Positions 45,646 through 55,989 of a stretch of DNA of 64,000 nt are shown in pieces. Below the pieces are notes generated by a model that was given only the letters and a program-made list of their open reading frames with translations, searched no databases and had not been told where the DNA came from. The position numbers were made by a program, and so were the translations under genes. Within the stretch, counting starts at the first letter, position 1. Each line of letters begins with the position of its first letter. Origin of the DNA: Dugong dugon. Its lineage: Eukaryota; Chordata; Mammalia; Sirenia; Dugongidae. The stretch spans positions 170,139,624 through 170,203,623 of the forward strand of contig CM057461.1 in the NCBI GenBank assembly GCA_030035585.1, given 5' to 3'.

Positions 45646-46122
45646 ATGGGAGAACTTTAGATGTGATTTTATTAACTACATGACTGATAAATAGGTTTTC
45701 TGCAATGTAAATGACACTTTAGTGCCCCCAAGATATTAATCAACTTATAATTTCTATAAGGAGATATATTTGATAGGTTTAACAAAGAATGATGGATATG
45801 CTTAATAAAAATAGTATATTCTATTTATCTATATAGACAGTTTTGTGTATTTACATTATACATTATATGTACTTTGCTAATATATTTAATTACTTTTATT
45901 TATATTTATATATAAAACTGCCTAATAGTCCATATCTTAAGAGAGCATTAGAAAGTACAGGAAAGAAAAGAAAAAGACAGGGTAAGACTATCACAACTGT
46001 GTACAAAAGAGAAATATCCAGCACCGTGGTATATTTCCAACTTGGTAAACAAGGTCAATCACCTGCATTCAGAAGCATGTAGCCCGTGTAGCACGCAACA
46101 TGAAAGCTGTTGCACTGATGAT
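45646..46122. other. no gene seen; AT-rich unassigned DNA
   Basis: Nothing recognised. Confidence 0.3.
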
Positions 46123-46124
46123 GG

Positions 46125-46345
46125 GAATAATAATTATAACTAACCTTTCCTGAATGCTTACCAAGTCAGCCTCTATATTAAGTGCTTTACATAGATGGTG
46201 TGTCTCATTTAATCCTCATTTTACAGATAAGGCTCCTGAAACTCAGAGAAGTTAGCTGATCCACCCAAGATCACACAGTTGATAAATGGTCAAGCTGAGG
46301 TTCAAACCCAGGCCATCTAACAGGCCCACAATTGTTCCAGGCACT
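46125..46345 (-). repeat. MIR SINE, antisense
   Basis: tctcatttaatcctcatttt, acagataaggctcctgaaac, then gaggttcaaacccaggccat: MIR from its 3' end to the tRNA-like part. Confidence 0.9.
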
Positions 46346-46510
46346 GCCTCACAGTTGTGCTTATAAGTGGCAAACAGTGGCACACAGCCCAGGATAAGAA
46401 AGTTGAGAGAGGATTCTCACATGAGAGTCACATCACAACACAACCAAAAAAAAACACTATTATTTTTGTGTTCTCCATTTCTTTTCCAGACAGAAAGCTA
46501 AAATATGAGA

Positions 46511-46717
46511 CCAGTCAGTTGCCATCAAGTCAATTCCGACTCATGGTGAACCCATGTGTGTCAAAGTAGATTGTGCTCCATACAGTTTTCAATGGCTGAG
46601 TTTTTGGAAGTAGATCACCAGGCCTTTCTTCTGAGGCATCTCTGGGTAGACTCCAACCTCCAAACTTTTGGTTAGCAGCTAAGCGCATAAGGCGTTGGAA
46701 CCACCCAGGGACTCCCA
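46511..46717 (-). mobile_element. AfroSINE, antisense, long subfamily
   Basis: Tail cagttgccatcaagtcaatt at left, body caggcctttcttctgaggca, and head ggaaccacccagggactccc at right. Confidence 0.93.
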
Positions 46718-46719
46718 AA

Positions 46720-48150
46720 TATAATACACTTGGACTCAAATGTAAAACAGAAACTGTGTAGTACTATCTGCAAGTGGATCAAATTGTTTGGGGGAGTTAG
46801 TCATGTGACCCCGAGCTGTCCCGCACCACAGTTTTGCAGGATTCTTACACTCTACTGAGCTAGCAACCCCTCATCCCTCACCCCATCTACGCCGCGTCAG
46901 CATGGCTGTGAGTGAAGGCCTTTGCCAAAGCATGGAAGGTCCCTGCTAATAAGGAAAAAAGATTAATCTGGAGCCTAAGCAGGAAAGAATCTTTCTCTTC
47001 TACAGATTGGGAGTGCAGCTAAAGATACTGGCTTTACGTGACTTGTCAGGTTTAGGGACAAGAAAGGGAAAATATAAAGTACTAGCTACAGTGCTTGGCA
47101 CACATGAAACACTACAAATGGCTATTGTTGTACATTTTATCATCATACTCTGTAAGTTTAGGCACACACCTTAAAAAATATGTGCTGGACGTTAGTGGTG
47201 GAGAAAGGAGAAGGTTAGCAACAATGTAGTCAGAGAGACTGGCAGACAGAGGGCGTTCTAGGCACCCACCTTTTGGTGGGAGAAACAAATTCTTCCTACC
47301 CTTAAATGGTGACAAGTAGTAGAAAGGTAAAATAATTCATCGGACAACTAAATCTTTCTCCTTACAGCCTAAACTAAATCAGGCGGTATAAAAGCCATTA
47401 TTTCCCAATTTTTTTTTTTTTTAATTTTAACCTGTAACTCAGGTACCAAGTTTCTTCCAGCTACACATTCCCACTCACTTACAATATCCTAGATTTGAAA
47501 ATATAAGCATGAAAAGAGGTAATTTTCAAGAAAAACAATTCAAGGCTGATAAAGTATAAAGTATAAAGTTGCTGTGCTTCTGGGGTTATTTGGATTATGT
47601 TAATCTGTTTTGTTATTAAAAAAAAAAAAAAGAACACAATACTTTTGGAAATTTCAGAGTTTTTTGCTTTGCTTTGATGATGTTCTTTTCTTCTTTTCTC
47701 CTTCTGGTTTTATTTCTATTCGAAAGCTTTTTTTTTTTTTTTGACTGTAGGTAGAAATTGGAACAACTTCTGGGTTTTGCACAGCACCTAGCCAGTTCCC
47801 CAGAATATTCTTTATTCTATATTCTAAGTATAATTTTTAAAGATAACAAAAAAACTAAAGCTTAACTTGGAAAATCTTCAAGTAATAACTCAATCAGCAA
47901 GAGAAAGGACTATGTAGGGAGGAGAATGTTGTGTGGTGTGTGTGTGTGTTGTTTTGTTTATGTGTGTGTTTAAGCTAAGAAATTTTGAGTAAAAAATATA
48001 AGAAAATGGTGAGTTGCTTTTAAAGTCTTTTCATAAAGGAAAGATTTGTAAAGCAAAGAAAAGAAGAGCGAGATTGTAGAACTCAACGCCATTCCTTCTG
48101 CAGGTACCTTGTCATCTGGGCTCTTTGTTCTTAGTTCCCAGGAGGAGGTG
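46720..48150. other. no gene seen; several A/T-tracts and a TG-rich repeat
   Basis: T-runs near 47411, 47730, an A-run near 47618, and TG-rich sequence at about 47934-47972. No recognised family and no exon. Confidence 0.35.
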
Positions 48151-48154
48151 ATGG

Positions 48155-48330
48155 TTTTCTCTATTCCTCTTCCTTCACCTCCTTCTTCTCGTCTCTCTTC
48201 TCCTTTATTTTTCTTCTCTCTTCTCTCCTTTTCTCCTCCCTCTTCTCCTCCTCCTTCCTCTTTCTCTCCTTTGCTGTCTCTCTTCTCCTTGCTCTCTTTG
48301 TTCCTCTTCTTATTCTTCCTGTTTTGACTT
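48155..48330. repeat. Long pyrimidine (C/T) tract
   Basis: About 175 bp of almost pure C and T on the plus strand, with few purine interruptions (for example cttctctcttctctcctttt). The minus-strand open frame of 136 codons rich in Glu, Lys and Arg comes from this tract and is not a gene. Confidence 0.9.
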
Positions 48331-48604
48331 CTTCCAGGTACCCACACAACATGGCCCCACATCCTTTTTGTTTGAGGCACTTAAAACATTCATGAGAGGA
48401 TCAGATGAAACACTAGAAAGGACACTGGAAAAAACTCTCTGGCAATGATAATTAAGTAGGCAAAGTTTAAAAGCTATTTTTCTTCCTGGCTTCTAGAGTA
48501 CGGTGAGTTAATTGCTGAGCTTTCTCGGCGATAGTGGTTTCTCATTTGACATTTGTTCTACTGGAAATCAAAGTCACTTAAGTGTGCTGAGTAACCCTCT
48601 GGAT

Positions 48605-48825
48605 TTTTGACACCCTGTTATGTGCCAGGGACTGTACTAATCACTTCAGGGTCATTATCCCATTACCCACATCAGCCCTATGGGGTATGACTATTGTCCT
48701 CATTTTGCAGCTGAGGATGTGGCAATTCCAAAAGGTTAAGTTAAATTGCTTATGATGCCAGAGCTTGGAATTACAGAGCTAATAGTCAAACCTGGATCAG
48801 CCTGACTCCAATGCCAGCCAGTGCA
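48605..48825 (-). repeat. MIR SINE, antisense
   Basis: ccctgttatgtgccagggac, then ctcattttgcagctgaggat, then aacctggatcagcctgactc. Confidence 0.87.
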
Positions 48826-48829
48826 GTGT

Positions 48830-50525
48830 TCTCTCCCTGTAGATTTTCTACTGTTCTTTCAATGGATGTATACTCACAGAAGGAGAAATTATTGCAGAAT
48901 TTATACCAAAAATTGTGCCTTTAAAATCAATTTGCTATAGGTCTTCCATGATTTGCTTACAAGCGTTGTTTCTTCTCCTAGTATAGACAATATTTTTGTC
49001 TGATTGAAATACGATCAGTGAACTAAAACTCCTGCTACCAAGGTTTCTTCCATGTTGTCCCACACTAAAGTTGACAGTGCAGTCCCTAAGGCTATAATGA
49101 ACATAGGATCAGGGTCAAAGCTGGCCACAAGGTGAGTTCAATTGCCACACATATTGGAGAGTTGGGGGAAATTAGCCAAGTAACACATTGGCTTAAATTC
49201 ACTATGGGATATGTTTGATTGGTGTCTAGTCTTTTCCCAAAGCAGAAATTGATGAACGCAGATATAGGAAAAAAGGGTATTGAGCCCTTTAAAAAGGGAG
49301 CTTTCAGCTGAGGGGAGAAAATTGTGCAGAAATAGGAGACTAGGGCACTGAGGACCAACTGGGTCTGGTTCTCTGCCTTGAACTTGCTCTGTCTTCCAAT
49401 GTCAGGGGGGCATTAAAGTGTTCAGTTACATTACTCAAAATGAGACACAAAATAAGCAAAATAGGAAGCATCTACAGAGCTTCACAGAATGCAGGTAGTG
49501 ATGGTCTAATTCAGCCTCGCTAAAATGTGGCCTCACTGTCCTAGGCTTTGTGGTTGTCTGAGTTTTTCAGCTGAATAAATGGGAGCTAGAGAAGTTATTT
49601 CCATAGAGAATGCAATTGAGTCAGTGACAGAATATGTCTGAACTGGTTCAACACCTCTCCATATTGACCAAGAAGTCCACAGGCTCAGCATTGAAAAGCT
49701 TCCTACATTCTCTCTACTCTCCCTCTCTTTTCCTCTCTCCCACTTTATCTCTCTCTCTGCCTCCCCTGCCCCCACCCTTCTGCAAGCACACGTACTACAC
49801 ACACTGAATCTTACCTCCTCAACCACCAAGTCCTGAATCAAGTGCTTTGATTTTACCTCTTTGTCTATACAGCCTATGTATACCTGGCAATACGGACTGG
49901 CACCAAGTCCAGAGGCAGCCTGGCACAAGGGAGGCCTCAATTAGTGAATGTCTGAATGAGAGAAAGGAAGAAGGGAAGGAAGGAAATCTGGGAAACAGAC
50001 TTCAGTTCTCCTTTGGCACCCCCATCTTAGGTTTAGGCCAGCCTCCCAAATTCCCAGTCCCAGCCCAGCTCCTGAATTCCCAGCCTACTCCCATCTCACC
50101 TTGGAGGGTGGATAGAGCTGAAATTTCCAAGTTCGTGTCAAGACAGTTGAGACGTCTGAACTCCTCTCTCCTCCACCAGGAAATGGTCATCCTTATGGTG
50201 GCATTACTGTCTTAAAAACCTTCAGCTTTCTCAAGAATTTAATAGTCTTAATTTGTACTACTCATCCGTGATAAGAAGCAATTTGTCATTTGTTGAGCAC
50301 TAATTTTAATGTTGCACACTCTGGGGTGAAGTGTTGGTTTGTGAATCTAGAATATTTTATTAAGGTTTAGTTGCCCCTTCCTCCAAAAGTAGTAACTTAT
50401 AGAAAGTGAAGAAAATTTTCTTTCCAAAGCTATGTTATGACAAAATTCCAAGTCGGGGCATTACCAAAGGTTTCTTTCCTCCATAAATGTCAATAACCTA
50501 CTATAGTGCTTATACATACAACAAT
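48830..50525. other. no gene seen; unassigned DNA
   Basis: A pyrimidine-rich stretch lies at about 49700-49770. Open frames of 135 and 122 codons at 49533-50215 overlap on opposite strands and show no domain. They most likely occur by chance. Confidence 0.35.
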
Positions 50526-50529
50526 AATG

Positions 50530-50930
50530 ACACCTTCATTTAGTGAATATTTATTATGAATCAGGTACTTCATATATATGAGCTCCCTTATGGTCAAAGG
50601 AAACCCTGGCGGCGTAGTGGTTAAGAGTTGTGGCTGCTAACCAAAAGGTCAGCAGTGCGAATCCACCAGCCGCTCCTTGGAAACCCTACGGGGCAGTTCT
50701 ACTCTGTCCTATAGAGTCGCTATGAGTCAGAATCAACTCAACGACAGCGGGTTTGGTTATGGTCAAAACAATCCTATAGCAGGCTCTAATAGTATTCCCA
50801 TTTTACAGATGATAAAATTAGGGATCAGTGAGCTTGAGCTACTAATTTGTGCAAATGCTAAGATATGAATCCAGGCAGTCTAACTTCAGAAGACTGTGAG
50901 CTTAATCACTACACTATAATGTTTCTACAT
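50530..50930 (-). repeat. MIR SINE, antisense, split by AfroSINE
   Basis: Left part tgaatatttattatgaatca; right part cccattttacagatgataaa and atgaatccaggcagtctaac, ending cactacactataat. Confidence 0.88.
50599..50756 (+). mobile_element. AfroSINE, sense, inside MIR, exact limits
   Basis: A perfect 11-base duplication ttatggtcaaa at 50588-50598 and 50757-50767 flanks it. It is short form, with head ggaaaccctggcggcgtagt and tail aacgacagcgggtttgg. Low divergence from the other short copies suggests that this is one of the younger insertions. Confidence 0.96.
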
Positions 50931-51329
50931 AAATATTTTACCAAAGACCAGGAGATTCGCACATGCAGTTGGTGTCTAGATGTATTCAACTTCATATTCC
51001 CGGTGTCAGAGGCTGGCAAATAGGAAGATGGTGAACACACTTGGAAGTAATGCATGGAGGAGACTCTCTGGCTGGTATATAGACACCCTCCTGCACCTTC
51101 CCTTTCTAAGATCTGGGGTCATGGCTATCTACAATGCCATGGGAGAGAAGCACTAAACAAGACTCTGTAAATTCAGTTGGAACAGATTAAAGTTCCTTTC
51201 TTCGTATCTGGAGCCGTCTACTGACTGGAAGAGCCTGTGCTAACATTTACCTGGTGCTATCAAGACTGTTCCATTAAATGTACTCAACCTTGTTTCTATA
51301 AGGGTTGGCTTATCTCACCTTAACCAGAA

Positions 51330-51332
<3 letters not shown>

Positions 51333-51398
<66 letters not shown>
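51333..51398. repeat. Compound (CT)n(CA)n microsatellite
   Basis: About 31 bases of CT run directly into about 34 bases of CA. Minus-strand open frames across it are Arg-Glu and Cys-Val repeats. Confidence 0.97.
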
Positions 51399-51400
<2 letters not shown>

Positions 51401-51689
51401 CGTCTGCTTTCTCCTTGACTCAGATTAGACAAATCTAGGTGCTGTCCCATATTTCCCAAACAGGATAGCTGACCCAACACTTTTCCCCACCCCTGCATTC
51501 TTACCTCTTCAAGAGAATCAAACTTGAAAAGAAAATGGGAGTTCCCCCTCCATACGTCTCCCATAAGTCTATCCTTGCAGGCTGCTGTGGTTCGAAACAT
51601 GAGCTGTGCTCAACCTGGCCATTTCTGAAGTACAGGGGAATTTTACTGACAAAGGAAGCTATAGTTTTAACCCTGTCTACATCAGGAGT

Positions 51690-52135
51690 TAATCTTGAAT
51701 GTTATTCAGTTGCCTGTTTCTAGTGATGCTTTTAAAAGTGACTAGCGCCCCTTTAGGAAATTTCAAATGTAGTTGGAATATAACTTAACAGAACACATTT
51801 TGTAAAATTACCTATAACAAAGCCATTTCTCTACCAGCTATTTCAGTGGACCAGAGTCTGCTTATCTCAGAAGCCCCTGGATGCTTTAAGAATATTTGTC
51901 TCATTATTCCCATTATTTTCCCCTCCAGGGAACTGTCCCTAATAAACTTTGCCATGTCTCTTCTCCTGGCTAGTTTTAATATGAGCCAGGGGAAAGATTT
52001 CAGGAAAGCATGAGTTCTTTTCTGCCTGGGCTTGCAAAATTGTCTTTTGCTGCAGATGCATCTGTTAGTAATGACTAAGACAATCTGTGCAGCATAAGAC
52101 AACTTGTTGAGAGATGACTCTAAAAAGACCCTCTT
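51690..52135. promoter_or_regulatory. Possible conserved non-coding block
   Basis: Repeat-free, with motifs such as tgcttatctcag (GATA-type) and tttgctgcagatgcatctgt. Weaker case than the blocks at 43.6 and 59.1 kb. Confidence 0.2.
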
Positions 52136-52139
52136 CCAA

Positions 52140-53200
52140 GAAATATTTAACCACTTAGTAGACTTCCATGACAGGAGGATCTTGAATTTAATGGCCCCAG
52201 AAAGTTAGATGATGCCTTCTCACATAATATGGTCATCTTAAAGTAACACTTGTACCCTGAAACCACAAGGAGCTTTAGAACTTCAGGGGCCCCAAGACTA
52301 TAAATATTTCTTGAAAGGATACTTCAGGACCCAATACCATTTCCAAGTTTCCCTGTTATGTTCTGATCCACTCTGATAGGGTCCAGGATGAAAGAATTTG
52401 ATAAAGATGTTTTATGGAAGAATTAAAATCCATTGAGGTTCTGTCACAGCCAAGAAGACCTCATATCCAAAACCAAATTCTCAAAGGCCAAAAACATCTG
52501 TAAACTTCTAAATTAGTTCTCTAACACATTCCTCCTCTTACCTTTTTTTTTTTTTTTTTTTTTTTGCGCCTCAGTATAGGGATAAAATCAGCACAGTTTC
52601 CATCCAGAGGATACCAGGCACAATGGGCTCAAGATGAAACTGGAGTCATCTTTGTGAGTCCCAACATGTTAGCTGAAGAACATAAGGCTACCCTACTCAA
52701 ACCAGAGATAACAGACTACAAGGAGTACATTGGGTGATGTGCCACGGGGACAAGAAGCCACAGGGTAAACAGGACATCTTCCTGGAGTGCCAATATTAAA
52801 GGAAAACCATTATTTTTAGAGTATCACAAACTAGCGTAGAACACAAACAAACTTGGAGTAAAATGCAAAATTCACAGATTTTTAAAATAAAACTTAAAAC
52901 TACAAATAACTTTTGAGCTCTAAGCAAGAGTTTCCAACTCTTTCTACAGATCTCAAGGGGTCCAAATGTTTATTTTCTGCCTCCAGTAGGAGCATTTTGA
53001 TGAGTATTTGAGAAAATTTATTTTAATGTACCTCTTCCAGAGCCATTTGCATTTTAAAAGTTACTTTTATTTAAAAGGAAAAAAAAAAATCTGTTACTAA
53101 AAAGAATAAATTTATGAAAAAGTAAAAAAGAAAGGAAAGAAGACATATTTCCAGGAATCTTCACATATTTATGGCATGACTCCTCAATACACTTTCCCTT
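52140..53200. other. no gene seen; unassigned, with a T23 tract
   Basis: A run of T at about 52542-52565 may be the tail of an antisense retroposon. The neighbouring sequence resembles no family that I can name. A further A-run is near 53080. Confidence 0.35.
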
Positions 53201-53202
53201 AG

Positions 53203-53655
53203 TCTCCTAGGGCTGCCATTATAAAATGTCATAAAGTAGGTAGCTTTAAAGAACAGAAATTCCATTCCTCACACTTCTGGGGGCTAGAAGTCCAAATCAG
53301 GGTATCAGCCTTGTTGATTCCTTCTAAGGGCTCTGAAAGAGAAACTGTTCCATGCCTGTCTCCTAGCTTCTGGTGGCTCCCAGCAATCCTTGATATTTCC
53401 TTGACTTGTAGCTGTGTATGCCTCTGTCTTCACACGTGTCTTCCCCCTCTGGATCCCTGTGTCTGTTCTCCTTTCTTATGAGAGGCCACTCCACTCACAT
53501 GGGATTAGACCCACCCTACTCCTGCATGACCTCATGTTAATCTAACTGATAACGTCTTCAGAGATAGACCCTGTTTCCAAACAAGGTCATATTCACAAGT
53601 ACAGAGGTTATGACTTCAGTATTTTGGGGGGAATACAGTTCAATCCATAACATGC
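53203..53655 (+). mobile_element. ERVL-type LTR (MLT2-like fossil)
   Basis: Same family as 40273-40965: starts tcctagggctgccattataa, includes ctagcttctggtggctccca and aacaaggtcatattcacaag, and ends gaatacagttcaatccataa. No internal genes. Old and degraded. Confidence 0.6.
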
Positions 53656-53765
53656 CTCATTTTATAAAAGTGGAAATATGATCCAGAAAGGTTGAGTAAT
53701 TTCTCCAATATCACATAACTCTAAGTGGCAAAGCCAGGACAAGCAATGAGTAGAAAGAGTGAGGT
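53656..53765 (-). repeat. MIR fragment, antisense
   Basis: gcctcattttataaaagtgg then tccaatatcacataactcta. Confidence 0.65.
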
Positions 53766-53769
53766 AAGG

Positions 53770-54808
53770 ACCCTTTGTTGGGACCCCTCACGCCATCGCT
53801 CGCAGTCCAACCTCCAGCCCACCTATGTGAAAGAGCCATCTGTCCTAGCCTGCTCTATGAAGCATCCTTTCCACATCTCTTGTTGCACAAGAGAAGTTGC
53901 CAGACCCAAGAAGGGAGAGTGGGCTTAGGTTTATTGTCTCAGGAGATATTTCCATTGCCCTCTGTTGATCCCTCCAGGTAGTCTTGGAATAGTTTTGGTG
54001 AGAGAGAACTGCCACTCTCAGCCAGTGGAAAGGAAGCCTTTGGAGGAATCACAAGGACTTTAGAAAAATAAGCAACCTAAGGCTGCGTGTCCAGCTTGGT
54101 TCTCAGCCTCTCTTTGGTTCTCTCGAATCCCTCTGGGTCTCTGAGTTTCAAATCTTCCACTCTTTCTCTGTTCATTCCTCAGCTTCTATTTCTGTCTCTG
54201 GTTTTCTTTTTCTATCTGCTCTTATTTTTCCTCTCTATGTCTTTCTTTTCTACTCATTTTCCCTTTATTTGATTTGAAAAATTGCATCATTTGCTAATAA
54301 GCCTGAGGATGTAAGCATCGCAATATGTAATTAAAGTATGTAAAGCAAGTGACAGCCTTAGTATATTGCTTGGAGTTTTGCTGCATATTTACTACATGTC
54401 TGTAATTTACTTTGAAATATTTTAGCCTAGACTGCGAGGTATCCTGCGTATGCTAGTTAGTTTAAACTTCCACTCTAGGGACAGTCAGCTGCCTTAATGG
54501 AAAACCCTTACTTCTGGGGTACTTAGTTACCATTATATCAGAAAGGGCTGTTTTAGAAGCCACTACTACTAATGCCTCTGTTTTTTGTATCTCACTCAGC
54601 ACCCAGGATGCAGATAATTAGAATACTGAACTTTAGAAATATCAAGAGCGGGTATTTATTAAATAAATTATTAGCTATTTAATTAGCATATTACCAGAGT
54701 TTTCACATATTTACTTTATTCCTCAAATACTTTGTTTTACAGAAATGGAAGCTGAGATTCAAAAAGCTAAGAAAGGGGCTTTACTGGTGAAATTAAAGGT
54801 ATTCAAGA
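53770..54808. other. no gene seen; repeat-poor DNA
   Basis: 54280-54530 is AT-rich and repeat-free (gcaatatgtaattaaagtat) and may be regulatory, but there is no direct support. Confidence 0.3.
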
Positions 54809-54811
54809 TAT

Positions 54812-55525
54812 ACAGATTGGCCTTGGGGAACATCTAGCCCAATTGGCATAACCTAGTTTATAAAGAAATTGTTCTACATTCTATTTTGGTGAGTAGCAGC
54901 TAGGGTCTTAAAAGCTTGTAAGCGGCCATCTAAGATACTCCACTGGTCTTACCCCATCGGGAGCAAGGGAGAATGAAGAAAACCAAAGACACAAGGGAAA
55001 GATTAGTCCAAAGGACTAATGGATCACAGTTACTACCACAGCCTCCACCAGACTGGGTCCAGCACAACTAGATGGTGCCTGGCTGCCACCGCTGACTGCT
55101 CTGACAAGGATCACAGTGGAGGGTCCCAGACAGAGCTAGAGAAAAATGTAGGGCAGAGTTCTGCTCCCAAAAACATACCAGACTTACTGGCCTGACAGAG
55201 ACTTGAGAAACCCCTAGATTATAGCCCCCGGACACCCTTTTAGCTCAGTAATGAAGTCACTCCTGAGGTTCACCCTTCAGCCAAAGATTAGACAGGCCTA
55301 TAAAACAAAACTAGACTAAAGGGGCACACCGGCCAAGGGGCAAGCATGAGAAGGCAGGAGGGGACAGGAAACCTGGTAATAGGGAACCCAGGGTTGAGAA
55401 GAGAGAGTATAGACATGTCATGGGGTTGGTAACCAATGTCACAAAACAATATGGGACAGGCTTGTTCAGTGAGAGGCTGGTTTGTTCTGTAAACCTTCAT
55501 CTAAACTATAAAAAAAAAACAAAAA
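54812..55525 (+). mobile_element. L1 3' UTR, 5'-truncated
   Basis: Same sequence as 25290-26022: ttataaagaaattgttctac, ggtcttaaaagcttgtaagc, agattagtccaaaggactaa, acaactagatggtgcctggc and ctgtaaaccttcatctaaac before an A-rich tail. The two copies remain easily aligned throughout, so they belong to one subfamily. Confidence 0.88.
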
Positions 55526-55806
55526 CAAAGGCATAACATGAATAACAATTTCAAAGTATTTTTGCAGGACTTATCAGAGAGCTTTTTATGTACAGCTGCA
55601 ATATTCAGCAAAAAAAAAAGATATGCGGATTGGCTAAAATATTTAAGAGACTCTCCTCACCCTTGCAGGAACAGGGTATCAGAATCTAGCTTGGCCTGTA
55701 GCCTGTTTCCTTCCAAATAATGCCTAAAGCTTGATCCCTGAATGGTCCCATATGCAGACATTAGCCAGGAGGACCTCTGGTTTCCTGACCTCTAGGGGGA
55801 CAGAAG

Positions 55807-55988
55807 GGCCCTAGTGGTGCAGTGGTTAAGCATTTGGCTGCTAACCAAAAGGCCAGCAGTTTGAATCCACCAACTGCTCCTTGGAAACACTATGGGACAG
55901 TTCTACTCTGTCCTGCAGGGTTACTCTGAGTCGAAATCAACTCCTCAACAATGGGTTTGGTATTTTTTTTGTTTGTTTGTTTAGGAAA
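55807..55988 (+). mobile_element. AfroSINE, sense
   Basis: Head gccctagtggtgcagtggtt to tail ctcctcaacaatgggtttgg with a (GTTT)n end. Seven-base duplication acagaag on both sides. Confidence 0.94.
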
Positions 55989-55989
55989 A

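Noticed and set aside
47970-48380. 136-codon minus-strand open frame rich in Glu, Lys and Arg
   Set aside because: It is a translation of the pyrimidine tract at 48155-48330. The repetitive composition and lack of any domain make a protein unlikely.
49533-50215. Overlapping open frames of 135 and 122 codons
   Set aside because: They lie on opposite strands in sequence with no splice sites, domains or codon pattern to support either.
52140-52800. Old retroviral internal sequence
   Set aside because: The wording is vaguely reminiscent of ERVL internal regions, but I could not match enough to name or delimit an element.
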